Assembly (NCBI GenBank): GCA_046155605.1
Contig: JBJXFQ010000024.1
Span: 1-64,000, forward strand
Direction: 5' to 3'
Length of the DNA stretch: 64,000 nucleotides
Source: JAEUIZ01 sp046155605
GTDB lineage: Bacteria > Planctomycetota > Phycisphaerae > Phycisphaerales > UBA1924
Shown: piece after piece, positions 17,150 to 26,000 of the stretch
Position numbering within the stretch: the first letter of the stretch is position 1
Layout of the letters: every line of letters starts with the position of its first letter
Made by a program: the position numbers and the translations under genes
Notes under the pieces: generated by a model
Told to the model about the DNA's origin: nothing
Seen by the model: the letters and a program-made list of their open reading frames with translations, nothing else
The model's database searches: none

Positions 17150-18811
17150 ATGCCCAGCACTCCACACCGGCGCGGCACAGTGCTCGTCGCCGTCGTTATT
17201 GCGATGATTCTGCTCGGGCTGGTCGTGGCCACGGCCGTCATGTCGGGCACGCGTGACGGCGACCTCACCGTGCTCCGCGTGCAGGGCACGAAGGCGCAGT
17301 ACGCCGCGGATGCGGCGGTTGCCATGGCCGTCAAAGAAGTCTTTGATAACATTGACGGCGACGGCAACGGCACGGTGGGCTCGATCTCGAACAGCAGCCT
17401 CGTTACTGCTGGGACCGCGCTCGCGGGCATGACCATGAGCGCTGCCGCATCGACCTCGGGCTCGACCACGACGATCACGGCGCGCGGCACCGGCACCGAC
17501 ACTCGCCGGGCGATGCGGGTCAACCTTGCCGCTCCTGTCACCACGGCGGCGACGATCCTCTTTGTGGTCGTGAACTCGGGGAGCCTCGACGCGCAGGAGT
17601 CGGCCAAGAAGTCGCTGATGGAATCCTGGGGCTATACCGTGGTGCCGATCTCGGAGAGCGCCTCGGCGGGCGACTACGCCACCGCCGCGCTCACCTCGAG
17701 CGTCTGTTATGTCTCCGAGACCGCGGTCTCAACCAATGTCTCGACCAAACTCACCGCCTTCACGATCGGCGTCGTCACCGAGGAGTCATCGATCAGTGAC
17801 GAACTGGGCATGTCGACCTCGATGACGACTTTCACCGGCGCGCAGATCGACATCATCAACACGTCGCACTACATCACCAGCACGCTGGCGTCTGGCGTCC
17901 TGACCATCTTCAGCGCCGGCCAGCCCGTGCGCTATCTGTCCGGCACGCTGGGCGTAATCACGACGCTGGGTTACCAGCCTTCGACGACGAATCCGACGCT
18001 CGCTGTCATGGAGCGCGGCGACACGCTCACGCCCAACGGAACCGCGGCGGGCCGGCGCGTTTATCTCCCGTTCGGCAACACGGGCTATGACGTGAACAGC
18101 CTCACCGCGGACGGCATAACGATCATGCGTCGCTCGATCGAGTGGGCGCTTTTGCCCGTGTCGCACTGGAAACTCGACGATGCGAGCGGGAGCACCGCCG
18201 CGGACTCGGTGGGCAGCAACCCCGGCACGCTGGTTAGCGCGGCGTGGGCAACGGGCTACGACAACGGCGGCACACAATGCAACGGCGTGGGGAGTTACAT
18301 CGAGGTCGCCAATTCCTCGTCCCTCCAGATCACTTCCGCCCTCACCGCCGCCGGGTGGATGCGTTGCGACAGCACATCATCGTGGCCGACCGGATCGGTC
18401 ACCTCGCCCCTGGTGCGCAAGGGCACCAGCGAGCCGAGCAACTATGCGTTGCAGGTCGTCGATAGCAAACTCGCCATGTTCCTCGATGACGTGGACACGA
18501 TCGGCATCCGCGGGAACACAACGCTGGGCGTGGGGCAGTGGTACCACCTCGCTGCCACATGGGACGGAACGACGGTGCGGCTGTATGTCAACGGCGTGCT
18601 CGACAACACGCCGACGGCCCGGGCCGCGCCCATCGGCATCGACACGCGCGTGCTGAACATCGGCGGGCGCAGCGGCGGCGAGCGGTTCAACGGGATCATC
18701 GACGATGTGCGGCTCTACAGCCGGGCGCTGACGGCCGCGGAGGTCGCGGCACTGGCACAGGGCGAGCGGCCCAAGATCACCGATTGGACGCAGGTCGATC
18801 CGAACAACTGA
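17150..18811 (+). CDS. pilin-like N-terminus plus LamG / concanavalin-like domain, exported
   Basis: A 553-residue protein that begins with a short basic leader and a GTVLVAVVIAMILLGLVVATAV helix-like stretch, as in PilX-type minor pseudopilins. The glycine before the hydrophobic segment fits prepilin peptidase cleavage, but the conserved Glu at position +5 is missing. The middle part (about 60-340) is Ser/Thr-rich, mostly beta, and unidentified. The last ~200 residues form a LamG/laminin-G-3-type sandwich: SHWKLDDASGSTAADSVG, YIEVANSSSLQI, WYHLAATWDGTTVRLYVNG and IDDVRLYSRALTAAEVAAL. This suggests a surface protein binding glycans or other ligands. The ATG at 17150 is six bases after GGAG; the ATG at 17147 is equally in frame. 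Confidence 0.82.
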   Translation: MPSTPHRRGTVLVAVVIAMILLGLVVATAVMSGTRDGDLTVLRVQGTKAQYAADAAVAMAVKEVFDNIDGDGNGTVGSISNSSLVTAGTALAGMTMSAAASTSGSTTTITARGTGTDTRRAMRVNLAAPVTTAATILFVVVNSGSLDAQESAKKSLMESWGYTVVPISESASAGDYATAALTSSVCYVSETAVSTNVSTKLTAFTIGVVTEESSISDELGMSTSMTTFTGAQIDIINTSHYITSTLASGVLTIFSAGQPVRYLSGTLGVITTLGYQPSTTNPTLAVMERGDTLTPNGTAAGRRVYLPFGNTGYDVNSLTADGITIMRRSIEWALLPVSHWKLDDASGSTAADSVGSNPGTLVSAAWATGYDNGGTQCNGVGSYIEVANSSSLQITSALTAAGWMRCDSTSSWPTGSVTSPLVRKGTSEPSNYALQVVDSKLAMFLDDVDTIGIRGNTTLGVGQWYHLAATWDGTTVRLYVNGVLDNTPTARAAPIGIDTRVLNIGGRSGGERFNGIIDDVRLYSRALTAAEVAALAQGERPKITDWTQVDPNN

Positions 18812-18876
18812 CGGCGGCGTTGTGGGCCGAAGCGAGGGGCTGAATCCAGTCGCGGGACGCGGGCGAAGCCGACGGC

Positions 18877-19470
18877 ATGAACACGCTTGTCATCGGCGCG
18901 ATCGGTCTTGGGATTGGCGTGGTCGTCGGGTGTGCCGCGGGACTTTGGCTGGGCGCGCGGACTTCGCCCGTCTCGGGCGTCGCGTTTGACCCTGCGCGGC
19001 CGACATTTCCGACGACCGCGGGCGACAACCTCAACGGTCGGCAGGTGCGGTTTCCCGAGGGCATCGACGCGCCGTATGCCGTGCTGCTCGTGGCGTTCTA
19101 CCAGCCGCAGCAGACGCAGGTGAACACATGGCTTGACGCGGCCAAGGAGATCGTTCGCGATCATGCGAACGTGGAGTATTACGAGTTGCCGACGATCTCG
19201 TCGAACTGGGGAGTGGCGCGGTCATGGATCGACAACGGGATGCGGAGCGGAATTCCGGACTTTGCCGACCGTGAGCGGACGGTGACGCTGTATACCGACG
19301 TGGACCAGTTCTGCGCGCTAGCGGGGATCGAGGACAAGCAGCGAATCTGGGTGGGGGTCGTGGATCGCGCCGGGCGGGTGTATTGGAGCGTTCGGGGGCC
19401 GGCGACGCCGGAAGCACTCAAGGAGTTGCGGTCCAAGGTGCGAGAAGTGGCGGCGAGCACGGGAACGTAA
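18877..19470 (+). CDS. membrane-anchored thioredoxin-fold-like protein
   Basis: A 197-residue protein with an N-terminal glycine-rich membrane helix (about 4-26) that probably acts as an uncleaved anchor, followed by an extracytoplasmic domain. The pattern PYAVLLVAFYQPQQTQVNTWL, then VEYYELPTIS, then VTLYTD and IWVGVVDRAGRVYWSVRG, looks like a thioredoxin-like alpha/beta fold without a CxxC pair, as in some AhpC/ATP10-like proteins. The fold call is inference and no function can be given. It stands between the LamG protein and a DUF2306 protein, all on the same strand with short gaps. Confidence 0.7.
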   Translation: MNTLVIGAIGLGIGVVVGCAAGLWLGARTSPVSGVAFDPARPTFPTTAGDNLNGRQVRFPEGIDAPYAVLLVAFYQPQQTQVNTWLDAAKEIVRDHANVEYYELPTISSNWGVARSWIDNGMRSGIPDFADRERTVTLYTDVDQFCALAGIEDKQRIWVGVVDRAGRVYWSVRGPATPEALKELRSKVREVAASTGT

Positions 19471-19524
19471 ACGGATCGCCCGCGGAGATGCCGACGAGGT
19501 GCCGCGCGGGGGCCAAGGACGACG

Positions 19525-20166
19525 ATGCACGCACGAATGGCGCGAGCGGGCTGGTGGACGATGGCGGTGCTCTCGGCGCTGGTGGGCGTGGCGAGTTGGC
19601 GGTTCTTGTTCGTTGATGCGGGGGTGCTATACGCGGACCATGCGAAGCGGCTGCCGGGCTCGCCCGGGCCGCATTTTTATGGGTTGCTGCGGGATCATTG
19701 GCTGCGGTTTGCGGGGCACTTTGTGTTCGGGCCGATCGCGCTGCTGGTGGGTCCGACGCAGTTTCTGTCTGGGCTGCGATCGCGCCGGCCGCGACTTCAC
19801 CGGGCGCTGGGGTATGTGTATGTGGTGTCGGTGCTGATCTCTGGGACGGCGGCGCTGGCGCTGTCGGCCGGGAGTTTCGGCGGGCTGACCACGCACGTTG
19901 CTTTCGGGATGCTGGCGGTGATGTGGGTCGGCGCGACGGTCAAGGCGGTACTGGCGGCACGGGCGCGCCGATTCGAGGAGCATCGGCGCTGGATGGTGCG
20001 AAGTTTTGCGTTGACGCTGTCGGCGGTGACGCTGCGGTTGTGGATGCCGGTGTTTTTGGTGATGGGGTATTCGTTCGAGGCGATGTACCAGACGGTGGCG
20101 TGGCTGAGTTGGGTGCCAAACGTGCTGGTGGCGGAGTGGCTGCTGAATCGTCGGCGACGGAACTAG
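19525..20166 (+). CDS. DUF2306-family membrane protein
   Basis: A 213-residue protein with about six hydrophobic helices. It carries the DUF2306 hallmarks: HFVFGPIALLVGPTQFL, RRPRLHRALGYVYVVSVLISG, a THVAFGML helix and FEEHRRWMVRSFALTLSAVTLR. Conserved histidines in the helices (GHF, LHR, EHRRW) recall haem-binding membrane proteins, but the family has no proven function. It follows the thioredoxin-like gene by 55 bp. A second possible start at residue 5 makes little difference. Confidence 0.85.
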   Translation: MHARMARAGWWTMAVLSALVGVASWRFLFVDAGVLYADHAKRLPGSPGPHFYGLLRDHWLRFAGHFVFGPIALLVGPTQFLSGLRSRRPRLHRALGYVYVVSVLISGTAALALSAGSFGGLTTHVAFGMLAVMWVGATVKAVLAARARRFEEHRRWMVRSFALTLSAVTLRLWMPVFLVMGYSFEAMYQTVAWLSWVPNVLVAEWLLNRRRRN

Positions 20167-20242
20167 GGGCTGTTGGAAGGTGATGCAGATCGAGTCGAAG
20201 GCCAAGGCCGCACGGCTGCCCGTCCTACCCCGGCGGCCGGGT

Positions 20243-20271
20243 TTGACGCATCCCCGGCGTGAAACTACAGT
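20243..20271 (+). promoter_or_regulatory. sigma-70-type promoter of the nusA-infB cluster
   Basis: TTGACG (20243-20248), a 17-bp spacer and TACAGT (20266-20271) give a reasonable housekeeping promoter. It would make a transcript with a leader of about 300 nt before nusA. The 407-bp gap 20167-20573 holds only this element, the terminator-like hairpin and a Shine-Dalgarno; no rimP gene is present. Confidence 0.5.
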
Positions 20272-20461
20272 TACGGGTTAGGCCCAAGGCAGGGCAGGAG
20301 ATGTTGGTCCATGTGCATGGTCCTCGATCATGATCGGTAAGCCGGTCAGCCAGGCGTCCGGGTATGCCCGGATCGGCGCGGCGGCGGAAAGGTTGGCCCG
20401 GATGGGCTAAGCGCTTTCGCCCAGTCGCGCCGGGCTCCCTTCACGGGGTGCCCCGATCGAG

Positions 20462-20502
20462 GGCCACAGGCCGCCGGTTGCGGCGCTGTGGCCTTTGTGT
20501 TT
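20462..20502 (+). terminator. terminator-like hairpin in the nusA leader (possible attenuator)
   Basis: GGCCACAG pairs with CTGTGGCC and the inner GCCGC with GCGGC, interrupted by one bulged G, with a CGGTT loop. The T-rich tail TTTGTGTTT follows at once. It stands about 70 bp upstream of the nusA start and downstream of the only promoter-like element, so transcripts must pass it to reach nusA. Confidence 0.55.
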
Positions 20503-20573
20503 GAACGGGAAAGTGCTGGCGAGACAGTTCGGACGGGTTTGGACAACTCGACATCACGACAGTCGGAGAACGA

Positions 20574-21941
20574 ATGAACAAGCCGGAAATGATGCGGATC
20601 ATCGACTCGATCGCCCGCGATCGCAACATCGACAAGCAACTCCTGGTGCGCGACCTGGAGTTGGCGATGGTCTCGGCGGCGCGAAAGTACTTCAGCGCCA
20701 TCGATCCCGAAGAGTTCGCTTGCACCGTCGATCCGATGACCGGGGAGATGAGCCTGACGCGGCATGGCGAGGCGCTGGTGATGCCGCCCGAGGCCTTCGG
20801 CCGCATCGCCGCCCAGACGTTCAAGCAGGTCATGATCCAGAAGTTCCGCGACGACGAGCGCACGAGCATTTTCGCGGAGTTTTCGAAGCGGATCGGGGAG
20901 ATCGGGACCGGCACCGCGCAGCGCTACGAGGGCGGGGCGCTGGTGGTGACGGTCGATCGTGCCGAGGCGTTCATGCCACGATCCGAGCAGATTCCGGGGG
21001 AGCAGTTCCAGCCGGGCGACCGGGTCCGGTGCCTGATCCTCGATGTCCGCGACGCGGGAAGCCAGGTCAAGATTGTCCTGAGCCGGGCGCACCCCGATTT
21101 CATCAAGCGTCTCTTCGAGGTCGAAGTGCCGGAGGTCGCGGAGCGCATCATCGACATCAAGGCGATGGCCCGCGAGGCGGGGTATCGGACGAAACTTGCG
21201 GTGGCGTCGATCGACTCGAAGGTGGATGCCGTCGGCGCGTGCGTGGGCGTGCGGGGCTCGCGCATCAAGAACATCGTCGATGAACTGAACGGGGAGAAGA
21301 TCGACATCGTCCGCTGGAACGAGTCGAGCCAGATCCTGATCCAGAACTCGCTCAAGCCGGCCGAGGTCTCGGAGATCAGCCTGTGCTTCGAACTGGGCCG
21401 CGCCACGGTCGTTGTGCGTGAGGACCAACTGTCGCTGGCGATCGGCAAGCGCGGGCAGAATGTCCGCCTTGCGGCGCGCCTGACGGGCTGGGACGTCGAC
21501 ATTCTGACGCCCGAGGAGTTCACGAAGGGCCTCGAGACGATGTCGCAGACGCTTCTGGAGGTCGAGGGCTTCAACGAGGAGATGATGGACAAACTCGGCG
21601 CGCTGGGCATGGTCAGCGTGTTCGACATCGAAGAGGTCGGTGCCGAGGTGCTCATGACCGAGTTGGGGATCAGCGAAGAAACGGCGAAGCGAGCGGTCGA
21701 GATCGCCGCGGCGAAGGCGAAGATTGTCGCGGAGCAGCAGCAGAAGGACAAGGAGGCCGCCGAAATCCGCCGCAAGGCCGAGGAAGAAGCGGCGCGGAAA
21801 CTTCTGGCCGGCGAGCGCCCCGAGGGCATCGTCGACGGCGACCTGGCCGCGGCCGCGATTCTGGGTGCCAAGGACGCGCCGGCACCGACGACGCCCGACG
21901 ACGACGCCCGCGCCGCGAGCATTCTGGGACAGGGTTCTTGA
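20574..21941 (+). CDS. nusA: transcription termination/antitermination factor NusA
   Basis: A 455-residue RNA-polymerase-binding factor. The N-terminal domain (RDRNIDKQLLVRDLELAMVSAARKYF) occupies ~1-105, an S1 domain (VVTVDRAEAFMPRSEQIPGEQFQPGD region) ~110-180, and KH1 and KH2 follow with GVRGSRIKNIVDELNGEKIDIV and LSLAIGKRGQNVRLAARLTGWDVDI. The C-terminus has one helix-hairpin-helix repeat (MMDKLGALGMVSVFDIEEVG) and a charged Ala/Glu tail. GGAG stands five bases before the ATG. Order with infB, ylxP and rbfA matches the widespread translation cluster, but rimP, usual upstream, is absent. Confidence 0.96.
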   Translation: MNKPEMMRIIDSIARDRNIDKQLLVRDLELAMVSAARKYFSAIDPEEFACTVDPMTGEMSLTRHGEALVMPPEAFGRIAAQTFKQVMIQKFRDDERTSIFAEFSKRIGEIGTGTAQRYEGGALVVTVDRAEAFMPRSEQIPGEQFQPGDRVRCLILDVRDAGSQVKIVLSRAHPDFIKRLFEVEVPEVAERIIDIKAMAREAGYRTKLAVASIDSKVDAVGACVGVRGSRIKNIVDELNGEKIDIVRWNESSQILIQNSLKPAEVSEISLCFELGRATVVVREDQLSLAIGKRGQNVRLAARLTGWDVDILTPEEFTKGLETMSQTLLEVEGFNEEMMDKLGALGMVSVFDIEEVGAEVLMTELGISEETAKRAVEIAAAKAKIVAEQQQKDKEAAEIRRKAEEEAARKLLAGERPEGIVDGDLAAAAILGAKDAPAPTTPDDDARAASILGQGS

Positions 21942-21979
21942 GATGGGGTTCTTGAGATGGGGTTCTTGAGATGGGGTTG
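21931..21979 (+). repeat. 14-bp tandem repeat at the nusA stop codon
   Basis: Three head-to-tail copies of a 14-bp unit (GGTTCTTGAGATGG) begin in the last nusA codons, and a partial fourth runs into the 86-bp nusA-infB spacer. Each unit contains TGA, the first serving as the nusA stop. Confidence 0.8.
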
Positions 21980-22027
21980 ACCACACACGACTCGGCCCGC
22001 GGCGGGCCCGGTCATTGGGAGTAAGGC

Positions 22028-25006
22028 TTGGCCGCACGACGGATCCACCATATCGCGAAGGACCTAGGGATTGATTCCAAAGCGATCATTGCAAAGTGCA
22101 TCGCCGAGGACATCCCGAAGATCAAGGACCACATGTCGGTGGTTTCCGCCGGGCTCGAGGCGACGATCAAGGAATGGTTCAGCGCAGACCACGCAGCCGT
22201 GACCGCCGTCGAGACTTCCGAGAAGGTCGATCTCGACAAGATCAAGCACAAGCCCAAGCGTGCCCGCAGCAAGGGCGAGGATGACGAATCGGCCTCTGCT
22301 TCGAGCGATTCGAGCACGGCCGTCGCGGAGCCCCCCCACCGCGCTCCGCGCACGCACGGGTCCGAAGCCGCGCCGTCGTCACCGACTCCCCCACCACCGA
22401 CGTCGCACGAGCCCGAACCGGTGGCGCACGCGGAAACGGTCACTCCGGCACGCCCCGCCGCACCAGCGAGGCCACCGATCGCCGCGCGACCCATCGCGCC
22501 GGCGCGCCCGCTGCAGCCGACGGTCGATTCCGACACCAGTGCCGTGCTTCCGCCGCCGGCCAAGGTCGTCGAGCCCCCTCCCGCGCCGACGAAAGTCGTC
22601 GCCCCGGCGCCGCTGCCGCCGACCGTGGTCACGCCCGAGGTGCCGCAGACCAAGGCCGTGCCGCTCGCGCCCGCCGCGACCGTCGCCCCTCCTCCGTCAC
22701 CTCCAAGGCCAGCGCTGTTCACGCCCGCGCCGATGAACGTTCCGACGCGTCCGACGGTGGTCCGCCCGGCCGGCCAGAAACTCCAGGTGCAGGCACCGGT
22801 CAAACTCTCCGGGCCCAAGGTGGTCCGCGTCGAAGCGCCGGAAGTCATCGATGTCCCGCGCCCGCGTCGCCCCGGTCCTCCCAGTGACTCGGGCGGGATC
22901 GCGGCCAGCCGGGGTCCGCGCGGCGGGGCAGGCGTCTCCGCTCCCGCAGCGGGCACATCAGCGGAAGAGGCTGATCGCGCCGCACGCCGCGGCGGAGCCA
23001 ACAAGCGCCGCTCGCCCACCACGACGACCGCCGTGCCCGATCGCCGCAAGGGTCGCAGCGGCGACGCGGCCTGGGTTGGTGGCGCGGGCGTCTTCAGCGA
23101 GCAGGACCTGATCGAGCGGGAGGCCCGTCTGCTCCGCGCCGGCGGTTTCCTCAAGAAGCGTCGGCAAGACCTTAAGCGTCAAGAGGGCGGCCCGGCCGAG
23201 CGCGCCCTCTCACCGGCCGAAGTCGGCGGCAAGGTTCGCATCGCCGCTCCGTTCACGATCAAGGACCTCTCCGCCGCGACCGGCGTCAAGGGCGGCGAGA
23301 TCGTCAAGGCGCTGTTCGAGGAAGGCATCATCACGACGATCAACGCCGGCATCGATCCCGCCAAGGCGCAGGAGATCATGATCGAATACGACATCGAACT
23401 CGAAGTGGTCGAGGCGAAGACCGCCGAAGAGGCCGTCTCCGCCGAGTTTGAGAAGCGCGACGTGGTGGACCTGCGTCCGCGCGGTCCGGTCGTGACCATC
23501 CTCGGGCACGTCGACCACGGGAAGACGAGCCTCCTCGACAAGATCCGCAACGCCAACGTGGCCGCGGGCGAGGCCGGGGGCATCACCCAGCGCACCAGCG
23601 CCTTCCGCGTTCCCATCGAGGTCGCCGGTGAGACGAAGGAAGTCGTCTTCTTCGACACGCCGGGCCATCAGGCCTTCACCAGCATGCGCGCTCGCGGTGC
23701 CAACATCACCGACGTGGTGGTCCTCGTCGTCTCCCCGGCCGATGGCGGCGTCATGCCCCAGACGGTCGAATCGATCGCGCACGCCAAGGCCGCCAAGGTT
23801 CCGATCGTCGTCGCTCTCAACAAGATCGACCGCCCGGAGGCCACCGAGGCCAACATCCAGCGGACGCTGGGGCAACTCGCCGAGCACGGGCTGAACCCGA
23901 CCGAGTGGGGCGGGGAGACCGAGGTCATCAAGACGAGCGGGCTGACAGGCAAGGGCGTGAAGGAACTCCTGGAAGTCCTCGACTACCAGGCGCAACTCCG
24001 CGAACTCAAGGCCGACTTCGGCGGGTTCGCGCGCGGCACCGTCATCGAGGCCCGCATGGAAGAAGGCCGCGGTGCCGTGGCCAATCTGCTGTTGCAAGAC
24101 GGCAAACTGAAGGTCGGCGATTTCATCGTCGCCGGGCGTGGCTACGGGCGCGTCCGCGACATCACCGACGACCGCGGCCGGAAACTCAAGGAAGCCCTCC
24201 CGCCAATCCCGATCCAGATCTCCGGCATCGACGAGGTACCCGACGCGGGTGATAAGTTCTTCGTGGTCGATTCGCTGCGCAAGGCCCAGGATTCCGCCGA
24301 GCAGCGCCGCCAGCGTGAGCGCGAGACCCAACTCGCCCAGCCCAAGGCCACCCTCGACCGCCTCTTCTCCCAGATGGCCGAGAGCGGTTCCAAGGAGATC
24401 CTCGTCGTCCTCAAGGCCGCCGAGCAGGGCACGGTCGATGTCCTCAAGGGCGAAATCGAGAAGGTCACCACGCCCGAGGTCAAGGTCCGCGTGCTCCACG
24501 GCGCGGTCGGCGGCATCACCGAGAGCGACGTGCAACTCGCCGAGGCCTCCAAGGCCGTCATCATCGGCTTCAACGTCATCGCCTCGGGCAAGGCCCGCAA
24601 TCTGGCCGAGCAGAAGGGCGTGCAGATCAGGCCGTACCAGGTCATCTACCACATCACCGACGACCTCAAGAAGGCCGCGGAGGGCATGCTCGCCCCCGAG
24701 TTGCGCCAGGAAGTGCTGGGCCACGCCGAGGTTCGCAAGGTCTTCAAGGTCTCCAAGGTCGGGGCCATCGCCGGCTGCTACATCACCGACGGCACGGTCC
24801 AGCGCGACGCCCTCATCCGCGTCACGCGCAACGACGTGGTGGTCGAGAACGACCGCAAACTCGAGCAACTCAAGCGGTTCAAGGACGACGCCAAGGACGT
24901 CCGCGCCGGCATGGAGTGCGGCATGAAGATCGCCGGCTATGACGACATCAAGGAGGGTGACATCCTCGAGTGTTATAAGAATATCGAGGTGAAGAGGACA
25001 CTCTAA
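22028..25006 (+). CDS. infB: translation initiation factor IF-2
   Basis: A 992-residue GTPase that recruits initiator tRNA to the 30S subunit. It opens with the IF2_N winged-helix region (RIHHIAKDLGIDSKAIIAKC), then a ~300-residue Ala/Pro-rich linker (~95-370) unusually rich in proline, a second IF2_N-like segment (FTIKDLSAATGVKGGEIVKAL), and the G domain with GHVDHGKTSLLD, DTPGHQAF and NKID. The IF-2 domains II, III and C2 follow. The start is TTG at 22028, with GGAG/AAGG just upstream (about 22017-22026), and this is needed to keep the conserved N-terminus. Long linkers are common in high-GC IF-2. Confidence 0.96.
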   Translation: MAARRIHHIAKDLGIDSKAIIAKCIAEDIPKIKDHMSVVSAGLEATIKEWFSADHAAVTAVETSEKVDLDKIKHKPKRARSKGEDDESASASSDSSTAVAEPPHRAPRTHGSEAAPSSPTPPPPTSHEPEPVAHAETVTPARPAAPARPPIAARPIAPARPLQPTVDSDTSAVLPPPAKVVEPPPAPTKVVAPAPLPPTVVTPEVPQTKAVPLAPAATVAPPPSPPRPALFTPAPMNVPTRPTVVRPAGQKLQVQAPVKLSGPKVVRVEAPEVIDVPRPRRPGPPSDSGGIAASRGPRGGAGVSAPAAGTSAEEADRAARRGGANKRRSPTTTTAVPDRRKGRSGDAAWVGGAGVFSEQDLIEREARLLRAGGFLKKRRQDLKRQEGGPAERALSPAEVGGKVRIAAPFTIKDLSAATGVKGGEIVKALFEEGIITTINAGIDPAKAQEIMIEYDIELEVVEAKTAEEAVSAEFEKRDVVDLRPRGPVVTILGHVDHGKTSLLDKIRNANVAAGEAGGITQRTSAFRVPIEVAGETKEVVFFDTPGHQAFTSMRARGANITDVVVLVVSPADGGVMPQTVESIAHAKAAKVPIVVALNKIDRPEATEANIQRTLGQLAEHGLNPTEWGGETEVIKTSGLTGKGVKELLEVLDYQAQLRELKADFGGFARGTVIEARMEEGRGAVANLLLQDGKLKVGDFIVAGRGYGRVRDITDDRGRKLKEALPPIPIQISGIDEVPDAGDKFFVVDSLRKAQDSAEQRRQRERETQLAQPKATLDRLFSQMAESGSKEILVVLKAAEQGTVDVLKGEIEKVTTPEVKVRVLHGAVGGITESDVQLAEASKAVIIGFNVIASGKARNLAEQKGVQIRPYQVIYHITDDLKKAAEGMLAPELRQEVLGHAEVRKVFKVSKVGAIAGCYITDGTVQRDALIRVTRNDVVVENDRKLEQLKRFKDDAKDVRAGMECGMKIAGYDDIKEGDILECYKNIEVKRTL

Positions 25007-25111
25007 GGAAGGGACTGAGGGGCGAAGGCACCGGGGCACGAAGGGGAGGTGAAAACGGGGCTGTCGCCCGGCCACGTCGCTCATTCGCAATCGGAGTTCG
25101 TGCCTACCCCC

Positions 25112-25492
25112 ATGATCGTCGCCCTCCTCCAGTTCGAACTGCTCATCCGCGGCAGCGAGTCCCTCAAGGACAAGCGCCGCGTCGTCAAATCCCTCAAGGA
25201 CCGCCTCCACCGCGAGCACATGGTCTCCGTCGCCGAGGTCGGCCGCCTCGAATCTCACACCATCGCACTGCTGGGCCTCGCCTGCGTCGGGAGCGACGGA
25301 CGCCACCTCGGGCAGGTGCTCGACCACATCATGACCAAACTCCACGGCCTGCTCGACGCCGAACTGGGCGAATCCTCGCGCCGATTCATCCACGGCATCG
25401 ACGACCTCCCCGAATCGCCCGATGCCGGCCTCGACCCCGATGCACTCGCCGCCGAAATGCTCCGTCATTTCCAAACCCCGGAGCAACCATGA
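25112..25492 (+). CDS. ylxP: DUF503 (YlxP-like) protein
   Basis: A 126-residue protein of the DUF503 family: an alpha/beta start MIVALLQFELLI, then ESLKDKRRVVKSLKDRLHREHMVSVAEVG, the signature of this family. Members sit next to rbfA in many bacteria and are suspected to act in ribosome biogenesis. The C-terminal ~30 residues are an acidic extension. Its stop overlaps the rbfA start (ATGA). It begins 105 bp after infB. An upstream in-frame ATG at 25049 would add 21 residues without family similarity. Confidence 0.9.
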   Translation: MIVALLQFELLIRGSESLKDKRRVVKSLKDRLHREHMVSVAEVGRLESHTIALLGLACVGSDGRHLGQVLDHIMTKLHGLLDAELGESSRRFIHGIDDLPESPDAGLDPDALAAEMLRHFQTPEQP

Positions 25493-25989
25493 GCAAGGAC
25501 CCGATGAGCCACGACCCTGTGAGCAAGGCACCCAAGAGCAAGTCGAACGACCAACTCGCCGCTCGCCTCCAGACCGCCCTCCAGACGTTGATCGCCCGCG
25601 GCCTGCAAGACCCCCGCGTCTCGGGCCTCGTCACGATCACGGATGTCACGGTCACGCCCGACGGGGCCTATGCCGACATCGCCGTCTCGGTGCTCCCTGC
25701 CGATCGCCAAGACCTGTGCCTCCACGGCCTCAAGAGCGCCTCGCGCCACCTGCGCCACGAGATCAGCAACGCGATCCGCGATCGCCGCCTGCCGGAGTTC
25801 CGCTTCCGCCTCGACCAGGGGCCGAAGAAGCAGGCCGGGGTGATCGAGGCGCTCTCCCGCGTGGCGCAGGAACGCGAAGCGAAGGAGCACGCGCGCGAAG
25901 CGAAGGCGCAGGAGCGCGAGGCCAAGGGCTTGCCCCGCGAAGATAGCGGCTCATCCCCGCCGCCGGACGCCTACGCTCAGCCGAAGTAG
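25489..25989 (+). CDS. rbfA: ribosome-binding factor A
   Basis: A 166-residue 16S rRNA-processing factor that binds immature 30S subunits. The KH-like core (about 20-115) has DQLAARLQTALQTLIARGLQDPRVSGLVTIT, VTPDGAYADIAVSVL and LRHEISNAIRDRRLPEFRFRLD. The order and the downstream PEFRF segment are typical. A ~45-residue charged C-terminal tail (EREAKEHAREAKAQEREAK) is an addition to the normal ~120-residue protein. It is translationally coupled to ylxP by ATGA. truB, the next gene in many genomes, is absent; a DNA-glycosylase-like gene follows instead. Confidence 0.93.
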   Translation: MSKDPMSHDPVSKAPKSKSNDQLAARLQTALQTLIARGLQDPRVSGLVTITDVTVTPDGAYADIAVSVLPADRQDLCLHGLKSASRHLRHEISNAIRDRRLPEFRFRLDQGPKKQAGVIEALSRVAQEREAKEHAREAKAQEREAKGLPREDSGSSPPPDAYAQPK

Positions 25990-26000
25990 GACCCGGCCCC

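Noticed and set aside
20279..20460. SRP RNA, RNase P or other small RNA in the nusA leader
   Set aside because: None of the conserved cores (for example GGTCAGGTCCGGAAGGAAGC in SRP RNA) is present.
20346..22037. Minus-strand frame over nusA
   Set aside because: Shadow of NusA, which carries all domains in the plus strand.
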